Source: Victivallales bacterium
GTDB lineage: Bacteria > Verrucomicrobiota > Lentisphaeria > Victivallales > JAADHT01
Length of the DNA stretch: 31,194 bases
Reading direction: 5' to 3'
Assembly: GCA_016930955.1 (NCBI GenBank)
Contig: JAFGFR010000211.1
Span: 1 to 31,194 of the forward strand
Part shown: piece by piece, positions 23,479 to 31,194 of the stretch
How positions within the stretch are numbered: position 1 is the first letter of the stretch
How the letters are laid out: every line of letters begins with the position of its first letter
Made by a program: the position numbers and the translations under genes
The notes under the pieces: model-generated
What the model saw: the letters and a program-made list of their open reading frames with translations, nothing else
Told to the model about the DNA's origin: nothing
The model's database searches: none

Positions 23479-26400
23479 ATGGCTGGGAATATTGCTATTG
23501 TTGACATTAAGCCTGCCCTCTTTCTCAAAAAAGATGCCGGGATTCTGAAACAGTTGATTAAAGTAGTAGTAAGCAATAGGAATCCGGAACCTGTCGCAGG
23601 AGAACTGTCGCTGAAATTTGGCGGGCATGAGATTCTTCGGAAATTACCCGCCATCGCCGTCGGGGACTCGGAAATCGAGGCATTTATTCCGGAACATAAG
23701 AGGGAGACCAGGCTTGAAGCGTCTCTTACACTGGCAGACAAATCTCGTGGCATTAATATAGACACAATGAAACTGCAAGAAAGACACGCTTCCTCCTCCG
23801 CCAAGGCTACGGCGGACAGGAAAGACGTGAACTCCAACAGCAGGTTCAAAAAAGGCAAGCACTCAGCAGTAACTTACAAGACGCTTGTTTCACCTCCCCG
23901 TCACTGGAGGGTGCATGTTGTGCAGTTCTCGCACCATGACCTCGGCTATACGGGTTTGCCTTCGAATGTCCTCAGCAAGCATGCGCGCTATCTCGATCAG
24001 GCAATCGACATGGCTGAGGCGACAACGGATTATCCTGACGATGCCAAGTTCCGTATAGTCATCGAGCAGGCGTGGTCGGTGGATTATTTTCTGAAACATG
24101 CCAGGCCTGGGCGGGCGGAGAAAATGATCCGCCTGATGCAGTCCAGACAGTTCGAGCTTACTGCGCTTTTCGGCAATATGACCACGGAGATTTGCGGCCA
24201 CGAATCTCTTATGAGGACATTGTATCCGTCCTTCCGGCTGAAGAGGGAATACGGAATCCCGATTGTTTCCGCAGAACACAACGACATTACCGGAATCTCC
24301 TGGGGATTGTGCCGGGTTTTATGCGATACGGGACTAAGGATATTCTGTCCCGGCCTGCCGCTGTATTACAACTGGGTGGAGACCAAATACCAGTCATTCT
24401 GGGATCAGAAGGCTGTCTTCGGATTTGACAAACCGGGTGTTCCTGGTGCTTTCTGGTGGGAGGCTGCCGATGGCAAGAGGATCCTTTTCTGGTGCAACAA
24501 CAAAGGCTGCGGCGGAGGTGCCGATCTGAAATTCCCTGGATTGCCTGAAGCGCTTGAAGGTGCAGATGAAGTCGGCTATCCGGGAAATATTATGCGATGG
24601 CCCGTCCAGGGCGGAGGCCGCGACAATTCCCCCTACATAATGGGCTTTGCCGAATCGATTAGGAAATGGAATGAGACTTGGGAATATCCGAAACTCATCT
24701 CCAGCACCAATGCCCGGTTCTACGAGGAATTCAACAAGGAGGATCTCTCAGAGCTGCCGGTCCACAGAGGAGAACTGCCGGGACAGGATTATCCGGTCGG
24801 CGCAATGTCCACCGCCAGGTCTACTGCTCTGAACCGGAACAACCACCACGACCTGGTCACGGCGGAAAAACTTGCGGTTTTCGCAAAAACTGCAAGCGAT
24901 TATGAACACCAGGCCCACGAACTTGAAAATGCCTATGATGACACGAAGATATTCGAGGAACATGCCTGGGGGCATTCATACTCGCATGGCCCGGCAATGA
25001 TCGGAGCCGAAGCCGAAAAGGCGGTTCACGCATGCCGGGCGGCAGCATACGCCCACGATGTCAAACAAAAGGCGCTTGCGAAGATCGCAGACAATGTCCG
25101 CAAAAATAGCGATAACATTCATCTAATAGTATTCAATCCTTTGGCCTTCGCACGCAATGGCATTGTCCGCATGCCAATGCGCGAAATCGAGAACAGTGAA
25201 ATAATCATGGTCGAGGTGGATGGCGTTCAAACCTCTTCCAGTCTGTTTGGGCGCAAAGAACGGACTCATCTGGTTCTGCCGGAAGAAATGATAGCCGGAA
25301 ACTTCGAACTGATTGATGCGGAGACGGATGAAAAGATTGATTTTCAACTGTTGAAAATATCGGCTGATGATCCAGCCGTCGCCCATGCTGCGCAAAGGAC
25401 CGGTCTGGCGCAGGGCCGGAAAACATATTTCAATCACCCAGACGGCTGGGATCACGACTGCTGCTTCGTTGTAAAGGATGTTCCTGCGATGGGCTACAGG
25501 AGCTATCTGCTGCGGCAGATTGTCCCTGTCGGCCGCCAGACCTGCCAGACCTGTCAGACAGGTCTGACAAACCATGTCGAAAATGAATTCTACAGGATCA
25601 CTATTGATCATCATTCCGGAAGGATTGTCTCGATTATCGATAAGGATGCTCAGCGCGAGCTGATTGATCCCGATGCTCCGCACAGCTTTGGAGAGATCAC
25701 TGTCCGGTCACCATCCAATGATAAGGCCGTGACTGCCGTACCTGCCGGGGAAACCAAGATCGGGCACGGGAACATTGTTTCATCCATATCAACCGCTTGG
25801 TCTGCTCTCGGCCACCCGGTCATCCAGGAAAAAATCCTGCTGTATAAAGGGGTTAAAAGAATTGATTTCGCCGCCAGGATACTCAAGGATTCAAGCCCTC
25901 TGCTGGATGCCCATATTGCCTTCCCGTTTGCGATAAGAAAGCCTGAATTCCGCTATGAAGGTACATTGAATACCCTGAAACCGGTCAGAGACTTCCTTCC
26001 CGGCGCCTATTCGGATGCACTGACAATCCAGAACTGGGTCGAGGCAAGTGATGGTGATTTCAGCCTGATCTGGTCCAGCCATGACTCTCCTGTGGCGGCA
26101 CTTGGACAGCTCTGGCCGGGATATGTTTCGCCTGCCCATTCCTGCGTGGTTCCCGACCGTATGAGACATTCACCGCAAAAGGAGAAGGACTTCAAGCACG
26201 CATGGATCTATTCCACTCTTTTCAACAATAATTTCTGCACGAATTTTTCCGTGACTCAGAACGGCGAGTTCACATTCCGTTATTCCATGACTACTTTCCC
26301 GGAAAAATTATCCGCTTCAGAGGCTGTTATGGCAGGATACGATCTCTCGACACCCTTCGAGCATATCTTCAGCCCAGGTAAAAATCAGGGGAAACTTCCG

Positions 26401-26685
26401 CTGTTGGCATCATTCCTCAAAATTGAAAATCAAGACATTGTGTTGCTTAACGCAAAACTCGCGGATGACGGGAAGGGAATTGTCATAAGGTTCTGGAATC
26501 CCACTGGAAATTCCATCTCATCGGGAATCGAATGCCCCTTCCTTGACATTGACAAGGTGTGTGCAATCAACCCTGCGGAGGAACGGATCGGACAGGAATT
26601 TGAAGCCAGGGGAAACAGCTTCCAACTGGAAATCAAAAGATCTGAAATACTTTCCGCATATGTTTACAGGAGCATTGTCGCCTAG
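23479..26685 (+). CDS. Glycoside hydrolase family 38-like protein
   Basis: This 1068-aa protein has an N-terminal beta-rich part (about 1-140), a GH38-like catalytic domain opening with VHVVQFSHHDLGYT (near residue 150), and a long C-terminal beta-sandwich with VENEFYRITIDHHSGRIVSI typical of alpha-mannosidases. The usual WQIDPFGHS-type nucleophile region is replaced by SAEHNDITGISWG (near 270), so this is a divergent branch and mannose specificity should not be assumed. No signal peptide is seen, pointing to action on imported oligosaccharides. Two short DNA palindromes are inserted in frame, adding SSAKATADRK near 107-117 and QTCQTCQTGL near 687-697, both probably in loops. Confidence 0.85.
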   Translation: MAGNIAIVDIKPALFLKKDAGILKQLIKVVVSNRNPEPVAGELSLKFGGHEILRKLPAIAVGDSEIEAFIPEHKRETRLEASLTLADKSRGINIDTMKLQERHASSSAKATADRKDVNSNSRFKKGKHSAVTYKTLVSPPRHWRVHVVQFSHHDLGYTGLPSNVLSKHARYLDQAIDMAEATTDYPDDAKFRIVIEQAWSVDYFLKHARPGRAEKMIRLMQSRQFELTALFGNMTTEICGHESLMRTLYPSFRLKREYGIPIVSAEHNDITGISWGLCRVLCDTGLRIFCPGLPLYYNWVETKYQSFWDQKAVFGFDKPGVPGAFWWEAADGKRILFWCNNKGCGGGADLKFPGLPEALEGADEVGYPGNIMRWPVQGGGRDNSPYIMGFAESIRKWNETWEYPKLISSTNARFYEEFNKEDLSELPVHRGELPGQDYPVGAMSTARSTALNRNNHHDLVTAEKLAVFAKTASDYEHQAHELENAYDDTKIFEEHAWGHSYSHGPAMIGAEAEKAVHACRAAAYAHDVKQKALAKIADNVRKNSDNIHLIVFNPLAFARNGIVRMPMREIENSEIIMVEVDGVQTSSSLFGRKERTHLVLPEEMIAGNFELIDAETDEKIDFQLLKISADDPAVAHAAQRTGLAQGRKTYFNHPDGWDHDCCFVVKDVPAMGYRSYLLRQIVPVGRQTCQTCQTGLTNHVENEFYRITIDHHSGRIVSIIDKDAQRELIDPDAPHSFGEITVRSPSNDKAVTAVPAGETKIGHGNIVSSISTAWSALGHPVIQEKILLYKGVKRIDFAARILKDSSPLLDAHIAFPFAIRKPEFRYEGTLNTLKPVRDFLPGAYSDALTIQNWVEASDGDFSLIWSSHDSPVAALGQLWPGYVSPAHSCVVPDRMRHSPQKEKDFKHAWIYSTLFNNNFCTNFSVTQNGEFTFRYSMTTFPEKLSASEAVMAGYDLSTPFEHIFSPGKNQGKLPLLASFLKIENQDIVLLNAKLADDGKGIVIRFWNPTGNSISSGIECPFLDIDKVCAINPAEERIGQEFEARGNSFQLEIKRSEILSAYVYRSIVA
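23797..23816. repeat. Short palindromic insert within the GH38-like gene
   Basis: TCCGCC and GGCGGA flank an eight-base loop AAGGCTAC, and the translated product is SSAKATADRK. From memory, the same peptide and DNA palindrome recur inside proteins of several uncultured bacterial groups as a mobile-like short repeat. Here it sits between the N-terminal region and the catalytic domain. A related, decayed sequence lies at 6347-6371. Confidence 0.65.
25536..25566. repeat. Tandem unit plus 21-bp palindrome within the GH38-like gene
   Basis: CCAGACCTG occurs twice in a row (25536-25544, 25545-25553). The second unit is part of a palindrome with arms CAGACCTGTC (25546-25555) and GACAGGTCTG (25557-25566) around a single A. 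It is translated as a Cys/Gln/Thr-rich stretch that is out of keeping with the rest of the protein, just before the C-terminal beta-sandwich. Confidence 0.75.
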
Positions 26686-26930
26686 GATTGTGGACATCGC
26701 AAGAAATCGGAATCCCGGGAACAAGCATAATGGTGAGTTTCAGTCATACCCGTTCAGATCCATTTCCCGTTCCATGGGGGTCATGCTGGAAAGAATGTGC
26801 AGGCAGCAATGCCGCATAAAAAAAACAGAACGCCGGACTAAAAAGAGTTTCATGGGTTTGCTTTAATATCTTTTGGCTTTAGATTTATGCTTTTCAATGT
26901 GCTTGAAGAATTAAGGGAACTGGATCATTT
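26686..26930. other. Non-coding gap before the DUF1846 gene
   Basis: I see no supported gene in these 245 bp. There is an A8 run near 26818-26826 and an AT-rich part at 26860-26900 that may hold the promoter of the next gene. A short minus-strand frame at about 26750-26830 shows no recognised domain. Confidence 0.35.
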
Positions 26931-28442
26931 ATGTCGTGTGGATTTGACAACGAGTTATATCTTCGGCTGCAGTCCGAAGCGATACTTCGTAGGGCTTCCG
27001 AGTTTCAGGGCAAGCTGTATCTTGAGTTTGGGGGGAAGCTGCTTTACGACTATCATGCATCGAGGGTGCTCCCTGGCTTTGACCCGAATGCTAAGATCAG
27101 GCTTTTGAGGCTCTTGAAGGACAAGTCCGACATCGTGATCTGCATCTATTCGGGTGACATCGAGAGAAAGAAGATCAGAGCGGATTTCGGGATTACCTAC
27201 GATGTTGACACGCTCAAGCTGATTGACGACCTGCGGACATGGGACCTCGATGTCAAGGCCGTGGTGGTGACCCGTTACAACGGGCAGCACGTTGTCAGAC
27301 GTTTTATTGACGGGCTGGAGAGGAGGAAGATCAAGGTTTATACTCATTCGGAGATCGAAGGCTACCCGACGGACATTGACACGATAGTCAGCGATAACGG
27401 CTACGGTGCGAACGAGTTCATCGAGACGGACAAGCCTATTGTCGTGGTCACTGCGCCGGGTCCCGGGAGCGGGAAGATGGCCACATGCCTCGCACAAGTC
27501 TATCACGAGCACCTCAGGGGCATCAATGCCGGATATGCTAAGTTCGAGACATTCCCGATATGGAATCTCCCGCTGAAGCACCCTGTAAATATTGCCTATG
27601 AGGCCGCCACGGCGGACATAGGTGACTTCAACGAGCTTGACCATTTTCACATGGAGGCCTATGGGACTCCAGCGGTCAACTACAACCGTGATGTCGAGAT
27701 ATTCCCTGTGGTCAGGCGCATCATGGATCGGATCATCGGTTCAGAGACCTGCTACAAGTCCCCTACCGACATGGGTGTGAACTGTGCCGGCTCCGCCATA
27801 GTGGACGACGACATTGTAAGGGAGGCCGCGATACAGGAGGTGATAAGGCGGTACTTCCGATATCGGTGCGAATACGCGGTTGGCCTGACCGACAAACCCA
27901 CAGTCGAGCGGGCGAAACTGCTGATGGACGAGCTGGGGGCGAAAGAAGAAGACCGACGCGTGGTAAAAGAGGCAAGAGATGCCGCTTCACGGGCTGAGGA
28001 GCACAAGAAGGGTGACGTTGATGTTTACTGTGGTGCCGCGATCGATCTTCCCGACGGGACAATCGTCACAGGCAGGAACTCCAACCTCATGCACGCGGCA
28101 TCCAGCGTCGTTTTGAATGCCATCAAGCATCTTGCCGGCCTCCCCGACCCGCTTCTTCTCATATCCCCTGACATAATCGCGTCGGTAAGCTCGCTCAAAA
28201 AGGATATCCTCAAGGCAAAACGCCTCAGCCTGGATCTCGAGGAGATGCTGATCGCACTCAGCGTGAGCCTGCCTTCAGCGCCGGCAGTCAAAATGGCTAT
28301 GGAGAAGCTCCCTGAACTCAACGGGTGTGAGATGCACATGACCCACATCCCCACTCCAGGGGATGAGGCAGGGCTTCGCAAGCTTGGCGTTAATCTCACC
28401 AGCGACCCGAGGTTTTCCAGCAAAAACCTCTTTGTGGTCTGA
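26931..28442 (+). CDS. DUF1846 family protein
   Basis: This 503-aa protein matches the DUF1846 family over its length: the N-terminal GFDNELYLRLQSEAILRR, EFGGKLLYDYHASRVLPGFDP, the glycine-rich loop APGPGSGKMATCLAQVYHE (about 184-202), and CYKSPTDMGVNCAG. The family is widespread in anaerobes, and its members have a P-loop-like site, but no reaction is established to my knowledge. It has no membrane segment. The stop codon TGA is formed by a host T and the first bases GA of the palindromic element that starts at 28441. Confidence 0.9.
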   Translation: MSCGFDNELYLRLQSEAILRRASEFQGKLYLEFGGKLLYDYHASRVLPGFDPNAKIRLLRLLKDKSDIVICIYSGDIERKKIRADFGITYDVDTLKLIDDLRTWDLDVKAVVVTRYNGQHVVRRFIDGLERRKIKVYTHSEIEGYPTDIDTIVSDNGYGANEFIETDKPIVVVTAPGPGSGKMATCLAQVYHEHLRGINAGYAKFETFPIWNLPLKHPVNIAYEAATADIGDFNELDHFHMEAYGTPAVNYNRDVEIFPVVRRIMDRIIGSETCYKSPTDMGVNCAGSAIVDDDIVREAAIQEVIRRYFRYRCEYAVGLTDKPTVERAKLLMDELGAKEEDRRVVKEARDAASRAEEHKKGDVDVYCGAAIDLPDGTIVTGRNSNLMHAASSVVLNAIKHLAGLPDPLLLISPDIIASVSSLKKDILKAKRLSLDLEEMLIALSVSLPSAPAVKMAMEKLPELNGCEMHMTHIPTPGDEAGLRKLGVNLTSDPRFSSKNLFVV

Positions 28443-28566
28443 GCCAATCCCAAAACTACCGAGCCAGTCTCAAAACTCCGCGTGGACCGCGTTGGGAGCA
28501 CAGGCGCGGCATAGGGTGCGACAAAACGGCAGGCCGTGCGGCCACGTGTAGTTTTGAAATTGGCTC
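28441..28566. repeat. MITE-like palindromic elements, nested pair after the DUF1846 gene
   Basis: Positions 28441-28460 are a lone A-type end (GAGCCAATCCCAAAACTACC). At 28461 a second copy begins with GAGCCAGTCTCAAAACTCCG and runs to AGTTTTGAAATTGGCTC ending at 28566. TACC stands directly before and directly after this second copy (28457-28460 and 28567-28570), an apparent 4-bp target duplication. The bases after it (CATAGCCGTGCC) resemble the continuation of the older A-type end (CGTGGCCGCCC). So a newer copy seems to have inserted into an older one. Confidence 0.8.
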
Positions 28567-28594
28567 TACCCATAGCCGTGCCTTGTGCGTATCG

Positions 28595-29677
28595 CTAATT
28601 GAGGCTGTCGAGCATTCGGTTCAGACGTGTTATATTTTTGTCTTTCGGCTCGTTTTCCGCGGGTGCCGGGAGCGCCAGGGCGATTTTTATATCAGGATGG
28701 TAGACCTTAGGGAACATTTCCTCCCAGTCATCCCCCATCCTAGCCTGAAGAATCACACCGCTGTCTTTAAGCTTTTCACGGAAATATTCAAGGTCGCTGT
28801 TAGGGGAGGGATCGCATTGCAGAGAGAATGCCCCGTCAATCATGAACAGCCCCTTGGTGGATAGCAGCGCGTCAAGCTGGTTCCGGTAATTCCCGCAGGA
28901 GTGTATGGCAAGCCCACCGTATCTTTCAGCTATGACCTCGTTGTATCTGACGGCGAAATCTCTGTAGTGCTCAGGGCTGAGCATGACGATGTTGTCGTCC
29001 GACAACGAGATACCCGGCCCGGCAGTCGAGGACATCATTATGTGCCCCGGACGCGTCCACACATCGCCGAGATGTCTTATCTGCTCGTCAGTGAATTCTA
29101 TCGTGAGATCCGTGATCCGCCTCAAAAACTTATGGACCAGATCCGGGTTGGTGCACAAGGACAGGAAAAATGACGACGTGTCCCATACAAGAGTGGCGTT
29201 GTCAATCGGGCTCTGTGTGTCGGTCACGCATACGGGCACCTCACCCTTGGTCTCTTCTATGAAGTAGTCTATGGCATCAATTATCATGCTCATTATCGGT
29301 GCCTTGGACACGTCTGGATCGGGCAGATTTTCAATATCCTCCTCGTTGAATGCCACGTAATGGGTCTGCGGGGATTCCTTCAATCCTTCGGCGGGCCATA
29401 TATATTCCGCGCCGAATGCGTTGGCGTACACCCCGACACCAAACCAAGGCTCCAGGTAGGGGATGTTCATGCTGGAGAGAGCCATCTGTTGTGATATGGC
29501 ATCCAGCTGCAGCTCGAGTGACTCCTCTCGGTTTTTGCAGGAGTAGAAATCCTTGAAGGCGACTTCCTTAAGGAAAACATTGCTTCTGCTCTTGCCGTTC
29601 AGGAAGTCGGACACTCTGTCCTCGCGCTCGCTGCGAAAATCGCGGAAGCGAACGAAATCGAAATTTTTCGCTTTCAT
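28595..29677 (-). CDS. URO-D superfamily protein with HxC zinc motif, methyltransferase-like
   Basis: This 360-aa protein has the URO-D-like fold. AIHSCGNY near residues 258-264 carries the H259-x-C261 zinc motif of MtaA/MtbA-type methyltransferases, and a further cysteine (QCDP) follows about 28 residues later. MPTL-like aromatic stretches before it (PYLEPWFGVGVYANAFGAEY) resemble uncharacterised URO-D paralogues that are numerous in Lentisphaerota-like genomes. Known relatives pass methyl groups between corrinoids and thiols. It lies 16 bp after the sulfatase gene on the same strand, so the two are probably cotranscribed. It differs from the operon-borne paralogue at 16328, which lacks the cysteine. 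Confidence 0.85.
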   Translation of the reverse strand: MKAKNFDFVRFRDFRSEREDRVSDFLNGKSRSNVFLKEVAFKDFYSCKNREESLELQLDAISQQMALSSMNIPYLEPWFGVGVYANAFGAEYIWPAEGLKESPQTHYVAFNEEDIENLPDPDVSKAPIMSMIIDAIDYFIEETKGEVPVCVTDTQSPIDNATLVWDTSSFFLSLCTNPDLVHKFLRRITDLTIEFTDEQIRHLGDVWTRPGHIMMSSTAGPGISLSDDNIVMLSPEHYRDFAVRYNEVIAERYGGLAIHSCGNYRNQLDALLSTKGLFMIDGAFSLQCDPSPNSDLEYFREKLKDSGVILQARMGDDWEEMFPKVYHPDIKIALALPAPAENEPKDKNITRLNRMLDSLN

Positions 29678-29693
29678 GAAAAATCCTGTTGTC

Positions 29694-31004
29694 TTATTGG
29701 CCGATGTCCTTGAACTCTTTCATTCGTTCCCGATAGGCGCCTTGTGCCATTGACCCATCTAGCAGGGGGTCGCCGGTCCTTAGCATCCAATTGTGGAGCG
29801 ACCGGATCAGTTCAGTCCGAATGGTTGAAAAGTTCGGGTCATCTGCAAGGTTGTGCAGTTCATGCGGGTCGCTTTTAAGATCATACATCTCGAGGGGAGG
29901 ATGGTAAGGCACGAACATCCCAGACGCCTCCCAAGCGACCGCAACTTCCAGATAACCCTTTCCATTGTTGCCCGGATCGGGAGACGTCTCCTGGCCGGGG
30001 GTATGCTCGAAATTGGCGATTAGTTTCCAACGGTCGGTTCGGATCGCCCGCATGGGATCATAGTAGGTGTGATAAGTCTTCTCGGCGAAAATCGCTGGAT
30101 TCGGATCATAGCTCCCGCCCTGCAGCAGCGGCGCGAAGCTTCGTCCGTGTCCATCGGCTATCGGGGAGAGCCGGAGTAGCTCGAGGAGCGTAGGCAGGAT
30201 GTCCACATTGGAAACCATCGCCGTCTCGATGCGCGGCTCACCGATTCCCGGACCTCGAAACATCAATGGCACTTCGATCCCCGGATCGTAGAGAGTCATC
30301 TTCGCCCTTGGGAAAGCAATGCCGTGATCCGCGGTAAAGATTACCAGGGTATCCTCGCGCAACCCGGCGTTGTCTAGTGCTGAAATCACGCGCCCGAAAG
30401 CCTGGTCCATCGATGCGATGGATGCTTCCAAATCAGCGATATCCTCGCGGACACTGGGGATGTCGGGCAGATAGGGCGGCACCGTGACTGTGGCAGGATC
30501 AGACGCTTCCACATCATCATGCGGGAAGGGCCGGTGCGGTTCAAAAAAGCATACTTCGGCATAAAATGGGTCTTTATCACTTTCCCGATTTGAAAGGTAC
30601 TCATCAAAGGATGCTGCGACATCACGGGCAGGATTGCCGCCGTGCGTCCCGGCAAATCCGTGTTCCAGAGGTTTGCGGGTCTCGTGTTGTCCCCCGAACA
30701 CGTGGCAGTCGTATCCCGCCGCCGTCAGATGTTCTGCCAGATGTCGTTCCCCGGGCTTCAGATCATTGAGGAAGCCGCCATGACAAAGACCGACCACGCC
30801 GTTAGCGTGTGGGAAACGACCTGTGAACAGCGCGGCCCGCGATGGACTGCATTGCGGTGCCGTGCAGAAACTGTTGTCGAATCGGACACTTTCCCGGGCG
30901 AAGGTGTCAATGTTGGGCGATCGAACACCAGGCTTGCCGTAGCAGCCCAGATGCCGACCTAGGTCATGGCAAATAATAACGACAATATTCGGCGATCCGT
31001 TCAT
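29694..31004 (-). CDS. Sulfatase (formylglycine-dependent), N-sulfoglucosamine-sulfohydrolase-like
   Basis: The catalytic motif CSPSR (C52) is present, where the cysteine is changed to formylglycine. PNIVVIICHDLGRHLGCYG at the start gives the metal-binding aspartate, and FTADHG with H near residue 250 gives further ligands. Upstream codons reach 31082, but AGGAG at 31011-31015 followed by three ATGs points to the third (31004), giving 436 aa. The longer start adds no signal peptide, so the enzyme appears cytoplasmic and would act on imported sulfated sugars. The HDLGRHLGCYG form resembles heparan N-sulfatases, but specificity is not certain. No formylglycine-generating enzyme gene is in the window. 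Confidence 0.9.
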   Translation of the reverse strand: MNGSPNIVVIICHDLGRHLGCYGKPGVRSPNIDTFARESVRFDNSFCTAPQCSPSRAALFTGRFPHANGVVGLCHGGFLNDLKPGERHLAEHLTAAGYDCHVFGGQHETRKPLEHGFAGTHGGNPARDVAASFDEYLSNRESDKDPFYAEVCFFEPHRPFPHDDVEASDPATVTVPPYLPDIPSVREDIADLEASIASMDQAFGRVISALDNAGLREDTLVIFTADHGIAFPRAKMTLYDPGIEVPLMFRGPGIGEPRIETAMVSNVDILPTLLELLRLSPIADGHGRSFAPLLQGGSYDPNPAIFAEKTYHTYYDPMRAIRTDRWKLIANFEHTPGQETSPDPGNNGKGYLEVAVAWEASGMFVPYHPPLEMYDLKSDPHELHNLADDPNFSTIRTELIRSLHNWMLRTGDPLLDGSMAQGAYRERMKEFKDIGQ

Positions 31005-31015
31005 CATCATCTCCT
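31004..31015 (-). promoter_or_regulatory. Ribosome binding site deciding the sulfatase start
   Basis: On the minus strand AGGAG is followed by ATGATGATG. The third ATG has the standard six-base spacing, and the protein then begins four residues before the conserved PNIVVI strand, which is usual for cytoplasmic sulfatases. Confidence 0.6.
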
Positions 31016-31110
31016 GCATGGCCGCGCATATCGAGGGTTCCGGCGTACAAGCCACAATACCATCCGATGTGTTGGCGGCCATTCGTTTTGAGTGAATAAT
31101 CAGTACGTTC

Positions 31111-31194
31111 GAGCCAATTTCAAAACTACCCGTGGCCGCCCAAAGGGTTGGGGCGGAGGCACGGCATGCGCCACGGCGAAATGGCAGGCACAGA
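31111..31194. repeat. MITE-like palindromic element, cut by the right window edge
   Basis: This copy starts with GAGCCAATTTCAAAACTACC (A-type end) and runs to the last base of the window. Its interior matches 6066-6122 of the copy in nqrB and the inverse of the copy after lpxC. It lies upstream of the sulfatase start. The other end is outside the window. Confidence 0.8.

Noticed and set aside
26750..26866. Possible gene remnant between the GH38-like and DUF1846 genes
   Set aside because: Short frames on either strand give no recognisable family pattern, and no ribosome site was found.
1..31194. CRISPR arrays, tRNA and rRNA genes, plasmid origin
   Set aside because: I saw no regularly spaced direct repeats, cloverleaf sequences, rRNA motifs or iterons. 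The dispersed palindromes are too far apart and variable to be CRISPR repeats.

Overview
This window looks like part of the chromosome of an uncultured Gram-negative bacterium, most likely from the PVC group (Lentisphaerota or Kiritimatiellota type). The reasons are two lipid A genes (lpxK, lpxC), an Na+-translocating NADH:quinone reductase operon, a flavodiiron protein, and an accessory part rich in uroporphyrinogen-decarboxylase-like (URO-D) methyltransferases, an MttB-type methyltransferase, sugar isomerases, a GH38-like enzyme and a sulfatase. The taxonomic placement is inference from gene content. No rRNA, tRNA or CRISPR array was seen.

Layout. Positions 1-1508 hold the 3' part of a comEC-like gene. 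On the minus strand, 1444-6221 is a tightly overlapped nqrBCDEF operon plus a downstream 159-codon gene, without nqrA. It is preceded by a flavodiiron gene (6421-7602) and a zinc-ribbon Ser/Thr kinase gene (7647-9161). On the plus strand follow lpxK, a purine permease gene and lpxC (9314-12950). A minus-strand pair encodes a DUF2157 membrane protein and a GDYXXLXY-type partner (13233-15151). From 15305 a minus-strand AraC regulator gene faces a plus-strand operon (16328-22485): URO-D-like protein, DegT aminotransferase, MttB-like methyltransferase, xylose-isomerase-like protein and fucose/arabinose-isomerase-like protein. A VapBC pair, a GH38-like gene and a DUF1846 gene follow. The right end has a minus-strand pair, sulfatase then a second URO-D-like gene (28595-31004).

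The most unusual structure is a family of dispersed palindromic elements whose ends read GAGCCARTTTCAAAACTMC. They are non-autonomous, MITE-like, and appear at 5932-6212, 12954-13053, 15235-15306, 28441-28566 and 31111-31194, plus remnants at 7614-7635 and near 6396-6419. Two copies have apparent 4-bp target duplications. The copy at 5932-6212 sits inside nqrB just after codon 3. Element plus duplication is 285 bp, so the reading frame stays open and NqrB gains 95 residues. Another copy has jumped into the end of an older copy. Shorter palindromic inserts lie in frame inside the GH38-like gene.

Functionally, the left and middle parts are housekeeping: envelope lipid A, sodium-coupled respiration, oxygen/NO detoxification, purine uptake and DNA uptake. 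The 15.3-31 kb part looks like a glycan or methylated-sugar catabolic region. A regulator controls an operon that combines corrinoid-type methyl-transfer enzymes with sugar isomerases and a sugar aminotransferase, near a glycosidase and a sulfatase. The substrate is unknown. The idea of methylated (amino)sugar use is inference.
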